Shown piece by piece: positions 24,133-35,887 of a stretch of DNA of 64,000 bases (positions are counted from its first letter, which is position 1; every line of letters begins with the position of its first letter). The notes under the pieces were generated by a model. The model was given only the letters and a program-made list of their open reading frames with translations. It was not told the DNA's origin and did not search any database. The position numbers were made by a program, and so were the translations under genes. Source of the DNA: Batkoa obscura (Eukaryota; Entomophthoromycota; Entomophthoromycetes; Entomophthorales; Batkoaceae); the NCBI GenBank assembly GCA_030770535.1, contig JASVEC010000047.1, positions 124,001-188,000 on the forward strand, given 5' to 3'.

Positions 24133-24220
24133 TTTTTTGTTTAAAATTATGCTAATAATTTTTCCATTCAAGTAACGCTTAAAAGATAAAAAAATAATGA
24201 AACCAAAAATCATCCCCGTA
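24131..24220 (-). mobile_element. MITE family A, inverted partial copy
   Basis: It abuts the previous copy head to head: TATTTTTTGTTTAAAATTATG, a minus-strand core (AAGTAACGCTTAAAAGAT), and the end CATCCCCGTA. The 5' TGGGG end is missing. Confidence 0.55.
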
Positions 24221-25423
24221 TATTGATAGTATTACTAAAGTGATGTAAAGTGACAATAATTGAATAAAAAAATATTAAAGTTAAAAAAGGCACACATATA
24301 TCTTTAACCAAAATGAAGAGCAAGATATTGGCGTGAGTGCTCTTAGTTTTTACGTAGTATTTTTTATACAAAGACTAACAGCCTTCATATTAAGGTCAAA
24401 ATCCTTGCTAAATGAAGTTTATTAACTACTTGAAAAAAGAGCAAAAAATAATTTATATAATTGTTTCAAAATCTGAGATTATTTACTAAATAATTATAAC
24501 AATTATTTGTAAAATTTAGATATAGCTTTAGTATTAGTGTAATATTCATATATTATAATAATGTGGCAATAAATAAAGATTGTTTGTTTTACTTATTTGA
24601 GAATTACTTAGTGAAGAAACTATTGATATTATATTTAATAGCATCAAACTGTTCGAAACAAGTGAAAATTAAAGCTACAATGGAATTACTTAGCTTTTTT
24701 TTCAAGCCTTGTTTTTCAACCAGCCCTTAGGTCATCTGTTGTTACTATAATAAACCATTAACTGAAGATGTTTCAACTTCAAATCCTGCTGTAACCACAC
24801 TACCTACCTTGGATTACCCATCTATGAACCATAACATGAATCTGTAAAATGCAGTCTTATCGTATTTGAGGCTGGAAATTTTGAATTCGATTTGCTTCCA
24901 ACAACCAAATAATCTTTTTTTGCTTTCTTCTTAACCTTAACTTTTAAAGCTTTATTTTATTGCATTTTCTCATTAGTAAAAATACTCGAGACCTATTTCC
25001 TTTATTTCTTTTTAAAGTAGCTTAATTTAATATATTCTATAAATGTTTATGACTATAAAAAAACTAATTAAAGTGATTATAATTCTTATAAATACATTAC
25101 TAATTTAAAATGAATTAAATCAACCTTAAATCAACCTTAAATCAACTTTTAAATAAAACCTTCACTTTTATATTGATAGCTTTTTTATAATGTAATAGTA
25201 TTTTTAATACGGTACTATCTTAAGCTCAAAACATAACATATAAATAAAGTGTGATTATATCTTAGTATAAGTATATATAATTATATACTTAATCTTTACA
25301 TTTACTTTTACACTTGTAGATAATAGTTGAAATATATTAAAACTAAATTTTAAGCTAGATATCATGAAAAGAATAAGAAAGGGCAGTTAAAAGTGATAAA
25401 CATAACGATCTAATATGCTAAAC

Positions 25424-25461
25424 TATAATAATTTAAGACAATTTTGTCTTAAATTATTATA
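25424..25461. promoter_or_regulatory. Perfect hairpin, second copy
   Basis: This is the counterpart of the hairpin at 23090-23127, about 365 bp upstream of the start at 25824. Confidence 0.6.
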
Positions 25462-25756
25462 AAACAATAACATGGTAACTATAATATTTATTTGTATAAA
25501 AGAACATTTGAATTTGATCTTCGGTTTATAAATGCTAGAGTAACTTACTGTGTTGATTTGCTAAAACTCGAAAACAACAAATAACATTAAAGGCCCGAAG
25601 TTTTTACCAAAAGCATTAAATAAAATTTGGGCTTTTTCATGATTGATAAGCCTTATTTTACGAGTATTATTTTATAATAAAATAAAAATTTGTTATAATT
25701 AAAGTTACTTTTGAAGCTATGTATAGTGTAGTGAACAATACCAGAAATCAAAAAGG

Positions 25757-25763
25757 TATATAA
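25757..25763 (+). promoter_or_regulatory. TATA box of secreted-protein copy 2
   Basis: The sequence is GGTATATAAACAAG, with TATATAA about 65 bp before the ATG at 25824. Confidence 0.6.
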
Positions 25764-25823
25764 ACAAGAAAATAATGAACAAAAAAATCATCAAAAAATA
25801 TATTCAAAACAAACAAATAAACA

Positions 25824-26342
25824 ATGAAATTCGCTTCTGTCTTCCTTTTATCTTTAGTAGCTTTAGGTTACGCTAATGGTGCAGCTCAATCAACTCCTAG
25901 TATTCCACCAGCAGGTGAAATTATAACACCAACTTTGGATACTACTCAAAAGAGTAATGTTCAAGGAAGAACTTTTGGTTTAATTGCTCATGTCTTAAAG
26001 ACAACATTTAACTTATTATTTGGTAATTACAATGGAGGTCATTATGGAAATGGAGGATATTACAATGGTTATCCATATTATAGCGGTATTACAGGATGGA
26101 ATGGAGCTAATCAATTTTATGGAGCTGTTGATAATTACTATACTATCTATTCTCCAAGTATTAATTATATTAATAATGGTGATGGCACTTATACTCTTAC
26201 TATTTATGGTATTAACGGAGTACAAAATGCATCTACTCTCAGACTTATTTGTCCTGCCAATACTTTTAGAATTAGTAGATCTGGTAGTGGTTATCTCTGT
26301 CAGCTTCAACAAGATGCTTCTTGTAATGTCAACTATATTTAA
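25824..26342 (+). CDS. Secreted Gly/Tyr-rich protein, copy 2
   Basis: This encodes the same 172 residues as the gene at 22209 and is identical at the DNA level, including silent positions. It has a signal peptide, a Thr/Pro segment, a Gly/Tyr-rich centre and three C-terminal Cys. The two genes are transcribed outwards, away from the shared spacer. Exact identity means either a very recent duplication or ongoing gene conversion. An antisense open frame covers the same stretch but is only a by-product of the composition. Confidence 0.85.
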   Translation: MKFASVFLLSLVALGYANGAAQSTPSIPPAGEIITPTLDTTQKSNVQGRTFGLIAHVLKTTFNLLFGNYNGGHYGNGGYYNGYPYYSGITGWNGANQFYGAVDNYYTIYSPSINYINNGDGTYTLTIYGINGVQNASTLRLICPANTFRISRSGSGYLCQLQQDASCNVNYI

Positions 26343-26390
26343 AAAATAAACTATTATTATATATTATATATCTTTAAATTTTGTTTGATC

Positions 26391-29009
26391 CTATAATTAA
26401 CTTTTCAAATAACTAAAACTAAGATTAAGACAACATTTTATAAAGCACTATAACCTTTTTATTTTTCAAATAGATATTTGAACCTGAGCTTATAATTTAT
26501 GTTTTAGTTTTAATAATAATACGAAATAATTCTAATTTTATAAATTATAGAATCCAATAAACAAATACCATATCACCCATATGGTGCATTAGTATCGCCA
26601 TGAGCTTTTAAAACCAAAACAATTTAAAGTTTGTATTGTCAATTCTAACAATTAATGTTTCTGATGTTTGGTCAATGAGCGATCTAACATGATTTTTACG
26701 TTATAGGTATGTTGGTTAAAAACATCACAATAGATTAGAATTTTGCTCGAGTTTTCAATTTGGATCAATAGCTTGAATATCTGTCTCTGATTATAAACGC
26801 CTGCACTTTGTCCAATAATAAAGAAATAAGGCTTGTATACATACTATAAGTGGGAGATACAAGTCCTCTGTATATATACATAATGTTTTATAAAAAGCTT
26901 TAAAGTCTTTGGTTCAGTAATTTTATAAATTTTTATAGTAGATTTATAACATCGATTAATGATATCACAACTCATATAGTTAAAACCTTTGATTTTAAAA
27001 TAATACCATTGATATTCAAAGTTTTATTAGCTTTATAAATAAGAAAGATTCTGTTTGATGCTATTTCTTTGATGTCTTTTATTAGAAACTAGAAAATAAT
27101 AAAGGCCAAGTCATTTGTTATATCAGTTGGTTACAATCAATCCCAGTTCTATCTAAGGACTAAGTAATTCAGTAATAACGAATGAAGCAGCTGAAGCTCT
27201 TTTTAGTGCAACTGGGCATTTGACTTATTAATATGAATGATAGTAGTGTCATTGTTGAAGTTAGCAGATCTATACTGATTTGAGAGTAACTGTAGTAACT
27301 AGCAATCGATTGATTTATTTCTATAATTATAATATGTATTTGATTAGATTTAATTGAATTATATTGACTTTGACTAATTCAATATTAGCACTATTAATTT
27401 CGATCATTATAAACTTATGTTCAGTGACATAAAAGGTAAGGAATGAAACTTTATCAATACTAACCAAAGTAAGCAATGATTTTATTGGGTTTTGTATTGG
27501 TCACATTGAATCCTTTATTAAACAATACAGTTGAATTTTTGTCCTCATTCCTATCTTCTATTTTATAAGTTATATTATTTGTTAGAATAAGACTATTCAG
27601 TTTAAAAACCTTTCAAATACATTATCATTTAGTTTGTGCTATATTTCGAATAATGTTATTTTATCTTCAATATAATAATATTTTAGATCAAGTTTTATTA
27701 TTATACTCAAGCATCCTTTTTATCATATATAATTAGTATCTCTTGAGGAATTCCATCGTTTAATTCAGTACAAGTATAATATCACCAAGTACCAATCCTT
27801 CATAGGATTTGGATACACCGATACATGATTAACCATTATGATTAAGAGTAGTGAAATTCTTATTTCTCTTGTCAATTTTTTTGTTTAAAAATTTTATTAA
27901 CAATCTTTCTGGTCAAATACCGCTTAAAGGTGGAAAAGTAATGAAACCAAAAAAAACATCACCATATAGTTAATACAAGTGCTAACCAAAAAACTTGAAA
28001 AATAGTCTGCTACGGTAAAGGCTAAAGTTGAGGAAGGTTAGAGCAGGGGTTAATTTTATTAGTTAAAACGAGTTAATTAGCTTCTGCTCACATATTACTT
28101 ACTACTTGAAAACCAACACCTTATCAAAACGAATAGAAATTTGCAAAAAGACCCTTACTGTTCTTAATTGTGACCCAGTTACCTTTAAAATTATAAATGA
28201 TTTTAATTTGCATTAATCTTGATTTTAAGTAATGAGTATTTTTGATATTGGAATATGAACTCAAACGAAAGAAGCAAGTTTAGAATTTGCTAAAGGATTA
28301 GGGTTATTACAACCACGTACATTAAACGCGTTCATTATCAATCTTCAGTTTATTTAAAAACTTAACTTACACATGGAATAAAATCCATATTAAGATGTAA
28401 TAATCGAAAATGTCAAAAAAAAACTCCATTTTAGGTGGTAGTATTTTTCAAAAATCAAAACTAACAATAAGTAAAACAATAAGTTAATCAGTTGCCATTT
28501 ACTTAAAATGACTATTGAAGAGGCCTCCTTACATACCCAGTTTTCAAAAAGTACAGTTATGTAATGGAATAAAAAGTTTAAAAATAGGTCAATTAGACAA
28601 ATCAATTTTACTATAAAAAAATAGGTAGTAAAAACTTCATGATCAAAGCTATCAATTTTATTTATACAAAATAGGAATAGAAAAAGAAAGCCTAGAAAGT
28701 GATGCTTAATAATTTAAATTAAAAAAATAAAGTTTATTTATGTTCCAGATATAATTCTAATAGTATTGGTTGTTTTCCCCCTAAAAGTTACAATTTTGAA
28801 ATGTATTGTAAACATATCAGACTTATAAATTGGAGCTTATCAATCATTAGCAATTAGCGTTGAAAAATATGAATAGTTGAAATACTAAAAAACACATCAA
28901 CTTTTTAATGCTTTATTGACTATAATAAACAAATAAATAAATAAGAATACAAGATTCTTATTATAATTAATTCAGTGATAAGAGTTGCACCTTGTCAATT
29001 ATTTTTAAG
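26391..29009. other. Gene-poor region, inverted repeat to TAF6
   Basis: There are about 2.6 kb with no intact gene. On the minus strand near 27730-27830 are short protein-like pieces in different frames (for example GDIILVLN and DGIPQEILIIYDKKD). They may be a decayed gene but are too short to name. One MITE copy lies at 27870. Confidence 0.45.
27870..27967 (-). mobile_element. MITE family A, inverted copy
   Basis: It has the core GGTCAAATACCGCTTAAAGG on the plus strand and the end AAACATCACCATA. The other end is diverged. Confidence 0.6.
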
Positions 29010-30847
29010 TTATTTTCTATGCCGTTTAGATTCCTTTTCTGCCTTAGTTTTGATTTCAGAATCATGTTTAATTATTGCGATTTCTCTTTCCATCATCTTT
29101 TTTTTAGATGAATTTAATATTCGATGAATATAAGCATTGATAGCATAATGCTGGGGAGATTGAACTATTTGATCATATAAAGGTTGAAATTTAATTAACT
29201 CCTTTAATTCTAAATCACTCAAACCTCCCTTATCAACTTTTTTAAGTTTTTTCTTTTCTGCCGCTTCGGCTAAGTATTCCTAAATAGTAATTATTAATTG
29301 TTTCCAAAAAAAATTCCATAGTTTGATCCTTATCTTTATTTTACTTACCGTGATGCACTCAACACATTTTGTAACTTTATCAGAGTCTTTTTTAGATGTA
29401 AAACCAGATAGCCTAACGCTGATTTCAGATATATAAGGTGTAATCATATCATCAAAGTATAAAAGCCCTAATGCTTTAATTCCGATGATACCACCGTAGA
29501 CAAATGATAGTGGATTTTTGGGATCCATAATAGCTTTAGCTAATGTAGTGAGTAATCGTTTTTTTAAATTAGGTAATCTATACTCTATCTTTACAAATAT
29601 CTTTTTTATAAGTTCACATGCTTGTTTTCGAATATCCCAATGTAATAGTCCATTAACTTCATTTTTTCCTATCTTTTTTTTGAACAAACAAAGCATACAC
29701 GTCATTGAAATTGGATCTAACTTTAACATAATTCAATATTGATAATATAAATAACCATCATGCTTACGTATGGAGTACAAGTAAAGAAAGGATTAGATAT
29801 TATTTTATCTAAAGCATTTAGTAAAGAATTCAAAATAGCTATAGCGCCCATGTGCTTTGAAATCTAAAAACAAATAAGTACTAAAAATAAAAATAACTTT
29901 AAATTACCGTTAAATTGATGTATTTTATTATGTAAGGTAGTAATGGCAACGCCCTTGGGTCCCTGTTTAATGCATTATATGCGGTGTTCAAGCATTCCAA
30001 GTTGCCACTAATCAAAACATCTGCAATCTCTTTAAATCTATCTTTTTGTTCTTGAGTAAGAATATACACTATTTCTGGCCTTTGTTCCAAATCTTTATCT
30101 ATTATTTTTCGATTGTTTACATCCTTTTCTTTGTCATTATTGGTAACATTTTCATCTGTGTTATTTACAACATCTGAATTTTATTAGTATTTACTTTTTA
30201 TCTTTAAAATAATCTTACATTGGTTCAAATGATTTTTTATTTTAATAGGTACACCTTCAATTGACAGCCAATCCGCTAGTTTAAGTTATTTGAAAAAGTA
30301 ATAAAGATAATTTGAAATAGAATTACCAGCCAAATAACTATCTTCAGGTAGATCCGGAAGCGGAGAAGCTATAAATTTTTCCAAATCAATCGCTTGCTCA
30401 TTTAAATAAAATATTTCATTTTTGCCATATTTCAGTTTGCCAAACTCAGCTCTATATTCAGTATTGAATCCATATATTGGCTTGATAAAAATTTTAGTTA
30501 GATATTATTAAAACACAGCAGTTTTACTTCTTCATTTTTTAATCTCAAAGCATGATTGATATCTTCGATAGTAATTGTTGTCCTTCTACCATGTTTCATG
30601 AACTTCGTAGCTTCCTTTTTATATTATATAAAGTTTATTTTATATCAATGTAGAATTTTACCTGTATTGTTTGTTTGATTCGGAACTCAACATCATTTGC
30701 TAATGTAGATATGCTGCTTTCAGATAATGAATTAATACCTATTGAACTTGCAGTCTCCTTTTATAATATTTTAAATGGTTTTGAAATTGAATTATTTAAG
30801 GTACATACTTCGATTGCTTCTACAGGATAGATTGAATCAGTGTCCAT
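29010..30847 (-). CDS. TAF6: TFIID subunit TAF6
   Basis: This is a TBP-associated factor of TFIID (and possibly SAGA), pairing with TAF9 through a histone fold. It starts at MDTDSIYPVEAIE (30847) and has nine exons separated by introns of about 45-65 nt. The histone fold runs from ETASSIGINSLSE through DVEFRIKQTIQEATKFM to TIEDINHALRLKNEE. It is followed directly by the diagnostic PIYGF. The linker motif DWLSIEGVP is the TAF6-wide WLSIEG. The C-terminal part (ISKHMGAIAILNSLLNA, LHWDIRKQACELI, FVYGGIIGIKALG) is the HEAT-repeat domain. The protein ends in a basic, charged helix (KKKMMEREIAIIKHD). The start lies 224 bp from the divergent TFIIE-beta start. Confidence 0.93.
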
Positions 30848-31071
30848 TTAATAAAAGTTTAGCATTAATCAAACAATATGGCTTAAATAAGTTTAAATTT
30901 ATTAATCTCAATTTAGTGATAAAATTTTATGAAATTTTGGACAAACCAAAATGAACAAATCCAATCCTTAGTAGTCATAGAACTAGTTTTAGACCAAGTA
31001 AAATTTAAAGTGTATAAATTCATTAGTTAAAATCTTAATCTTTCTTTTGAATTTCTTGAAATTTTCAAACT
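30848..31071. promoter_or_regulatory. Shared divergent promoter, TAF6 / TFIIE-beta
   Basis: Only 224 bp separate the two start codons, so both promoters must lie here. The stretch is AT-rich with no clear TATA box on either side. Both products are general transcription factors for RNA polymerase II. Confidence 0.6.
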
Positions 31072-32215
31072 ATGGGAGGACAAGATAAGCTATTAGATGA
31101 TGCAAAAAAATTCCGACGGGCAATAGCTAGTCAAGAGGTTTTTAGTAAGCCAATAATTCGGCCTATGGCTGATAAATATGGCCTTAACAGAGGGAAAGGG
31201 AATAAAATTCAGAGTTTAGCTGAAGAAGAAGAAAAGAAGCAAAAAGCAGAAGAGAGGAAGCGTATGATTAAAGAAAGTAAACATGATTGAAAATTGATCT
31301 TCTTTTCTAATATCTTCAACTTAGGCCAATCAAAGGGTATTGCCCCAAAAGCTTCTATGAGTTCGGCATATGAAGCTATTGAATTATTAAAAGTAATAAC
31401 TCCATTGTTTTGAATTGGTTAATATTAAATTGAACTTAGAGAACACGTGAACCCAAAACAATTAAACAAATAATCAAGGAGCTTAATCTCGATGAATGGG
31501 AAGAAGCTGGGTTATATAGTTTTTTAACAGGCACTGATAAAGCCACACATAATCTTACGAATGATACATTTGAGTTTAAAGTAAATTTTAACCAAAAAGT
31601 CATGCAACTACTAATTATATAAGCCCGATCATGATGTCAAAAACTGTGAAGATTTATTAAGAATTGTTCACTCACAATATAGAGATAATTTAAATGGGGA
31701 AGATGATTCACCAATTGCTTTTGAAATGAAAAAACTCATTGAATGTGCACAAGATCCAATTCCTTTTGCTGAAGAACTTTTAGCTAAAAATCAAGTGTAC
31801 GCTTTTAGAGGAAAAGAACAGGTGATTAAAAATTTGTATTATAATACATATACTGCACCATGTGAACTTGCTTCTGGTATAAATTCATCAACCTAAATTT
31901 CAATAGCATTGATTGTTTTTTATTTAGAATTTAAAAATATGTGGAAGAAACTTAAGATCCCAGATGAAGCGGATCTTATCTCACAAATGGAGAAAAGTAA
32001 GTAAAATGAAATTTAGTCGTTTTCTTTTATTGATCTTATTATAGAGGGTCTAAGGACTATGGAGACCTTTGTTAAAAAGGAACTTCCAGAGGTAATTAGA
32101 ATTAGTTATTTAATGTCATAAACTATAAAAAAATTTGAAGGATACTAAACCAATTATTAAAAAACCTCGTCAATCGAATCGTAAGCAAAAGGTTACCAAT
32201 ACTCATTTGCTTTAA
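31072..32215 (+). CDS. TFA2: TFIIE beta subunit
   Basis: This general transcription factor subunit helps open the promoter with TFIIH. Seven exons: 31072-31276, 31325-31392, 31440-31580, 31624-31876, 31928-31996, 32045-32091, 32141-32215, giving 285 aa in frame. The N-terminal region is charged (EEEEKKQKAEERKRM). The winged-helix core includes ELNLDEWEEAGL, NDTFEFKPDHDVKNCEDLL and FAEELLAKNQVYAF. The block NLYYNTYTAPCELASEF, then KNMWKKLKIPDEAD, matches human GTF2E2 (ILFFNDKSCQF..EEFQKLWRSV). The basic C-terminus (KPIIKKPRQSNRKQK) matches the family's basic tail. The call rests on this ordered series of matches. The symbol follows the yeast name. Confidence 0.88.
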
Positions 32216-33699
32216 ATGACAGATTCTATTTAAAAAAGAGTATACCCTCTTAGCCTTACTGCACTTTAATTTTCAAATGGAGTACCTTAACGCTATACAA
32301 TCTTACCACTTATAACGAACCGAGTTTTATTCTTATTATGAACTATAATAATAAATATATATGCTACATGAAAGCTCTGTACAAAGTAGCTTACTAAATT
32401 ACATTATTTCTATCTGTTAGTTCTCATAGCTTTAACCTGAATTCTTTGAATTCTATAAATTATTGAAAATAAATATTTTTAAAAATTAACATTAAGTATA
32501 CATGTTGTTTAGTCTTACATGCTAGCCACTTAATTTTTGCATAATATTAGTGTATAATACTCAGTTATAAACGTTTACAATTTTAAGTTAAAGATTTAAC
32601 TTAAAATAAGGTTCAAATAGATATAAAACAAAACTTAAATCCTCCTCTTCAATAGTTAAAAGGAATAAAGTTTAAACTCGTTTTCAATTGAATATTTTTA
32701 CTTCTTCCACTGTCTAAAAGACTTACAATCTTTTTTTTCTTTTTATCATTTTGTTTGCTTTTTAAGAATAAAAGATGGAAAATCATTAGATAATTTTTTG
32801 AAAAAAATATCCCTCAAAAAATTGTCAATTGTAAAATATAAACTATAAAAATTATAAAGTCCAATTTAAATTGTTAATGTATTTATATCATATATCATAT
32901 ATTGTATATTATATTATATATTATATATTATATATTATATCATCATAAAAATGAATACTTTTTTATTATTGATTGTTTGAGCGAGTAGCTCGTGAGTCTT
33001 GTGTTTGAGTAAAAGCTGGACATTTTCATGTTTTTATTAAAATAGCTTCGAAGAAATATATAGAAATTGCTTTTGAAACTTCCTTAAGTGGCGAAGGGGG
33101 CTTATTCCACTATAATAAGTTTTTTGTGATATCAAAAAAATTCACACTGTTTTTGATTATTTAGAATCAATCCAAAAATTCCACTATTTTATAAATAATA
33201 AAATGGAAAAATTAAAAATTACTATCATAAGAATGATAAAGTTTAATATATAATGCCGCATAAGAACATGGAGGGATTAATATGTGTTCTCTTAATAAGT
33301 TTACTGTAATGAAAATAAGAATAGATTATGGAACTTTGATGGAGAAATAATAATTTGGCCATGAATTAAGTTGATAGATAATAGTATAGTATTTTGATAA
33401 GTAATATATGTACTATATGCCATTGATTATGATAAATAATAACTAATAAAGAACAGGTTAAAAAGGATATCTATTATTGAAAAGGAAGCTTAATTTCAAG
33501 ATTTTTTTGAGCATAGAATTTATTCTTTATTTTTGTTATAATTTAAGAAGCCAATTTCTAGTTAAATAATATGACGGACAAATTTTAACACGGAGGATTG
33601 AATTGAATGGGAAAATTATATAAATCAAACAAAAGCTCTTGAAAGTCATTGATTTTTATTTTCAACTGAATTATTAAATAAATAAGAAAAAAAGAAAGC
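32216..33699. other. Intergenic with a TA-rich repeat
   Basis: A run of ATAT/ATATT units lies at about 32880-32941. The rest is AT-rich with no gene recognised. The 33 kb end holds the promoter of the next gene. Confidence 0.55.
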
Positions 33700-34443
33700 A
33701 TGAGTACTACTGATACTACACCTCAAATATCGGATGAAGCGATGGATCAAGGGATGAGTTTATTAGAAGAACTAATGATTAAACTTTCTGGTGTTGCATT
33801 TGGTACCTTACTTGCTATAGGTATTATTATGTTTATAATTGGTACTATATTACTTGTAAAAAATCGACGAGCTATCAAAATTTTATATTTTTATTCAGGC
33901 TTAAAATTTTTTACAATATTATCTTTTATGATTGGTTTATTTATATTATCTAAAAAGGAAGTGGAAACTTCTACTCCATTTTTTATATTAGGCGGTTCAA
34001 GTTTAGCAGTGGGTTTAGTTGGTGCTGTTATTTCAGCTTGTTTCGGTCGATTTGGTATAATTGTGTTGGGTTTACAAGCTGGTTGGTCTATTTGGTCTAT
34101 ATTTTCTGTATTTATAAAAAATCAAATAGTTGATTTATCTGTGGGATTAGTTGTTGCTGTTATATTTGCTATTATCTGTGGTGTATTTAAACGACCAATG
34201 GAAATTTTGATTGCTTCTTTTACAGGTGCTAATAACTTTTCTTTTGGTTTATTATATATTATTGTTTCGATCCTTGGTTTTGCTGGTTCCCCCGCATTAG
34301 CTTTTGAAAAAGCTTTCCCTTATGGTTCGATTGCTGCTTTAGTTTTAACTCTAATCCTCTTTATTGTTTCTATGTGGTATCATTATTCTGCTTTTGTAGA
34401 TGCAAGAAGAGCAGAACATCAACCACTTATGGCTGAAGTTTAA
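33700..34443 (+). CDS. Seven-helix TMEM198/TM7SF3-like membrane protein
   Basis: This is an intronless 247-aa protein with seven hydrophobic segments, starting near residues 31-53, 60-82, 93-113, 117-137, 143-163, 178-198 and 207-228. The loops are short and carry small basic clusters (KNRRAIK, FKRP). The order and content (LLVKNRRAIKILYFYSG, LAVGLVGAVISACFGRFG, VGLVVAVIFAIICGVFKRP) resemble the TMEM198-like domain (DUF4203): a Gly-rich repeat, then a short basic turn, then the next helix. The tail HQPLMAEV is short and cytosolic. The role is not known; TMEM198 is linked to Wnt signalling in animals, which does not carry over to a fungus. An N-terminal Ser/Thr-rich lead of 30 residues precedes helix 1, and no signal peptide is seen. 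Confidence 0.6.
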   Translation: MSTTDTTPQISDEAMDQGMSLLEELMIKLSGVAFGTLLAIGIIMFIIGTILLVKNRRAIKILYFYSGLKFFTILSFMIGLFILSKKEVETSTPFFILGGSSLAVGLVGAVISACFGRFGIIVLGLQAGWSIWSIFSVFIKNQIVDLSVGLVVAVIFAIICGVFKRPMEILIASFTGANNFSFGLLYIIVSILGFAGSPALAFEKAFPYGSIAALVLTLILFIVSMWYHYSAFVDARRAEHQPLMAEV

Positions 34444-35308
34444 ATATTCTTATATTTGTCTATAATTTATATATGAAATTTCAATATAAAAAAATTGTAA
34501 ATTTATAATTATCTAATTTGTCTTAATTATTATTATTTTAAAAATACAGTAAATTGAATTCATATTATTTAATATTGTAAAACTTGATTTTGTTGAAATT
34601 ATAATGAAAAAATGCTATTATTTTTTTAAACATACCAGCTCAATAAAGACAAGGTAGTGGTTTATTTCAGGAATATCAAAATTAGAAATAGCTCGTTCAA
34701 TGTGTGACCCAATCAATAGGTATGAGGAGGGAGAGAGACAAGGACTATGTAACCATTTAGAACCTTTTTTAGATCTAGAGGCACCATGAAAATATGTTTA
34801 CATCTCCTGAAGAATAATGCTATTACTTTTAAAAGTTGGCTCTCTTAAATTATGGAAAAAGAAATAAAAAGGAATAAAATACCTAATTCTAAGTAAAGCA
34901 TTGAATGGAAACCTTAGCAACATTTGATAAAGATAAAAAAAATCCAAAAAGACGACAAACGAAATAAATAAAAAGCCAAGAATATTCTTTGATTTTATAG
35001 ACAATTTTTTGCAACCTGTAGTAAAAATAATTCTAACAGTGGGACTTGCACCTAGTTCAATAACTAACCTGGGATCTTCTAGAGTAGTTTGGTCATCCTT
35101 CTATAAGAAAGACTCAACCATTAAAACACCTGGGGATGTCCGGATTGGTTTCATTCTTTATTCACTTTTTAAATATCGCCTGTATACTTATTATAATTAT
35201 CTGATTTTTAAGTTTAATTTTATACTTTATTATAAAAAATTAAATAGCATTTTAAAGCAATCCTGATATAAGGGTAAAACTGATTTTTTTAATTACTTTT
35301 AATTATCA

Positions 35309-35413
35309 TATGGGGGATGTTTTTTTAGTTTAGTTACTTTTTCCATCTTTTAAGCACTATTTGAGTGGAAAGACTGTTGGTAAAATTCTTAAATACAAAA
35401 ATATATCCTCATA
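35309..35413 (+). mobile_element. MITE family A copy
   Basis: It begins TATGGGGGATGTTTTTTT, has the core AAGCACTATTTGAGTGGAAA, and ends ATATATCCTCATA. Confidence 0.75.
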
Positions 35414-35463
35414 TTTTATTTATTATAGTTTAATATTTTTGATAAATAAGCTAGATATATAAA

Positions 35464-35559
35464 AATGTATTTTTTATTTAAAAATTTTATTGATAGCTTT
35501 TTTATTCAAATACATTTAAGAAATAGAAAAAGAACAAAATTAGAAAAGCATTCTTATAT
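35464..35559 (-). mobile_element. MITE family A, degenerate inverted copy
   Basis: It is recognised by ATGTATTTTTTATTTAAAAATTT at one end and by AGAAATAGAAAAAGAAC then GCATTCTTATA at the other. Confidence 0.35.
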
Positions 35560-35887
35560 AGTTGATTTAGAAACTAAACTTCTTAATATACCCAGTTATT
35601 TTAAATTTAGAAAGTAAATAAACATTAAAAAAAGTTTTTTAGTTGTTCTTTAAATTAATTAAAGATAGGCAAGAAACTAATAGCACTTTTATTTTTATTT
35701 TTATTTAAAAAAAGCTTTAATTGGTTTTTAGATTTTTAACAGTTTTTTTGTTTTCTTATTACGCCAGATTCTGCTATAATAAATAATACCTTTTTTTAAA
35801 CCCAGTTTGATATTTTTTAATTATTTTCCCTGATTTAAGCTAACTGTTTAATCCCTTGTTTTAATAAAAATGCTTTAAGCTTCAATA

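Larger units (their letters stand above)
23250..25301. other. Unique spacer between the inverted arms
   Basis: This 2,052-bp spacer carries a tRNA-Ala gene and three MITE copies. GC is higher at 24650-24920, with short open stretches (for example TEDVSTSNPAVTTLPTLDYP on the plus strand) interrupted by stops. I see no intact gene there. Confidence 0.6.
25302..26390 (+). repeat. Right arm of perfect 1,089-bp inverted duplication
   Basis: This is the mirror of 22161-23249, of equal length and with no difference seen. It carries the second gene copy, its promoter and its 3' flank. Confidence 0.9.

Noticed and set aside
24650-24920. Possible gene in the GC-richer part of the duplication spacer
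   Set aside because: The open stretches are under 35 codons, broken by stops, and no splice plan gives a longer product.
27730-27830. Short protein-like pieces on the minus strand (GDIILVLN, DGIPQEILIIYDKKD)
   Set aside because: They lie in different frames with stops between, and are too short to distinguish a dead gene from chance.
32880-32941. TA-rich run considered as an origin or cruciform
   Set aside because: Simple ATATT repeats are expected in DNA this AT-rich; there is nothing specific to support a function.
34798-35266. Two short frames (minus 34798-35004, plus 35009-35266)
   Set aside because: They have low-complexity composition, no family motif and no splice context; this is a gap region leading into repeats.
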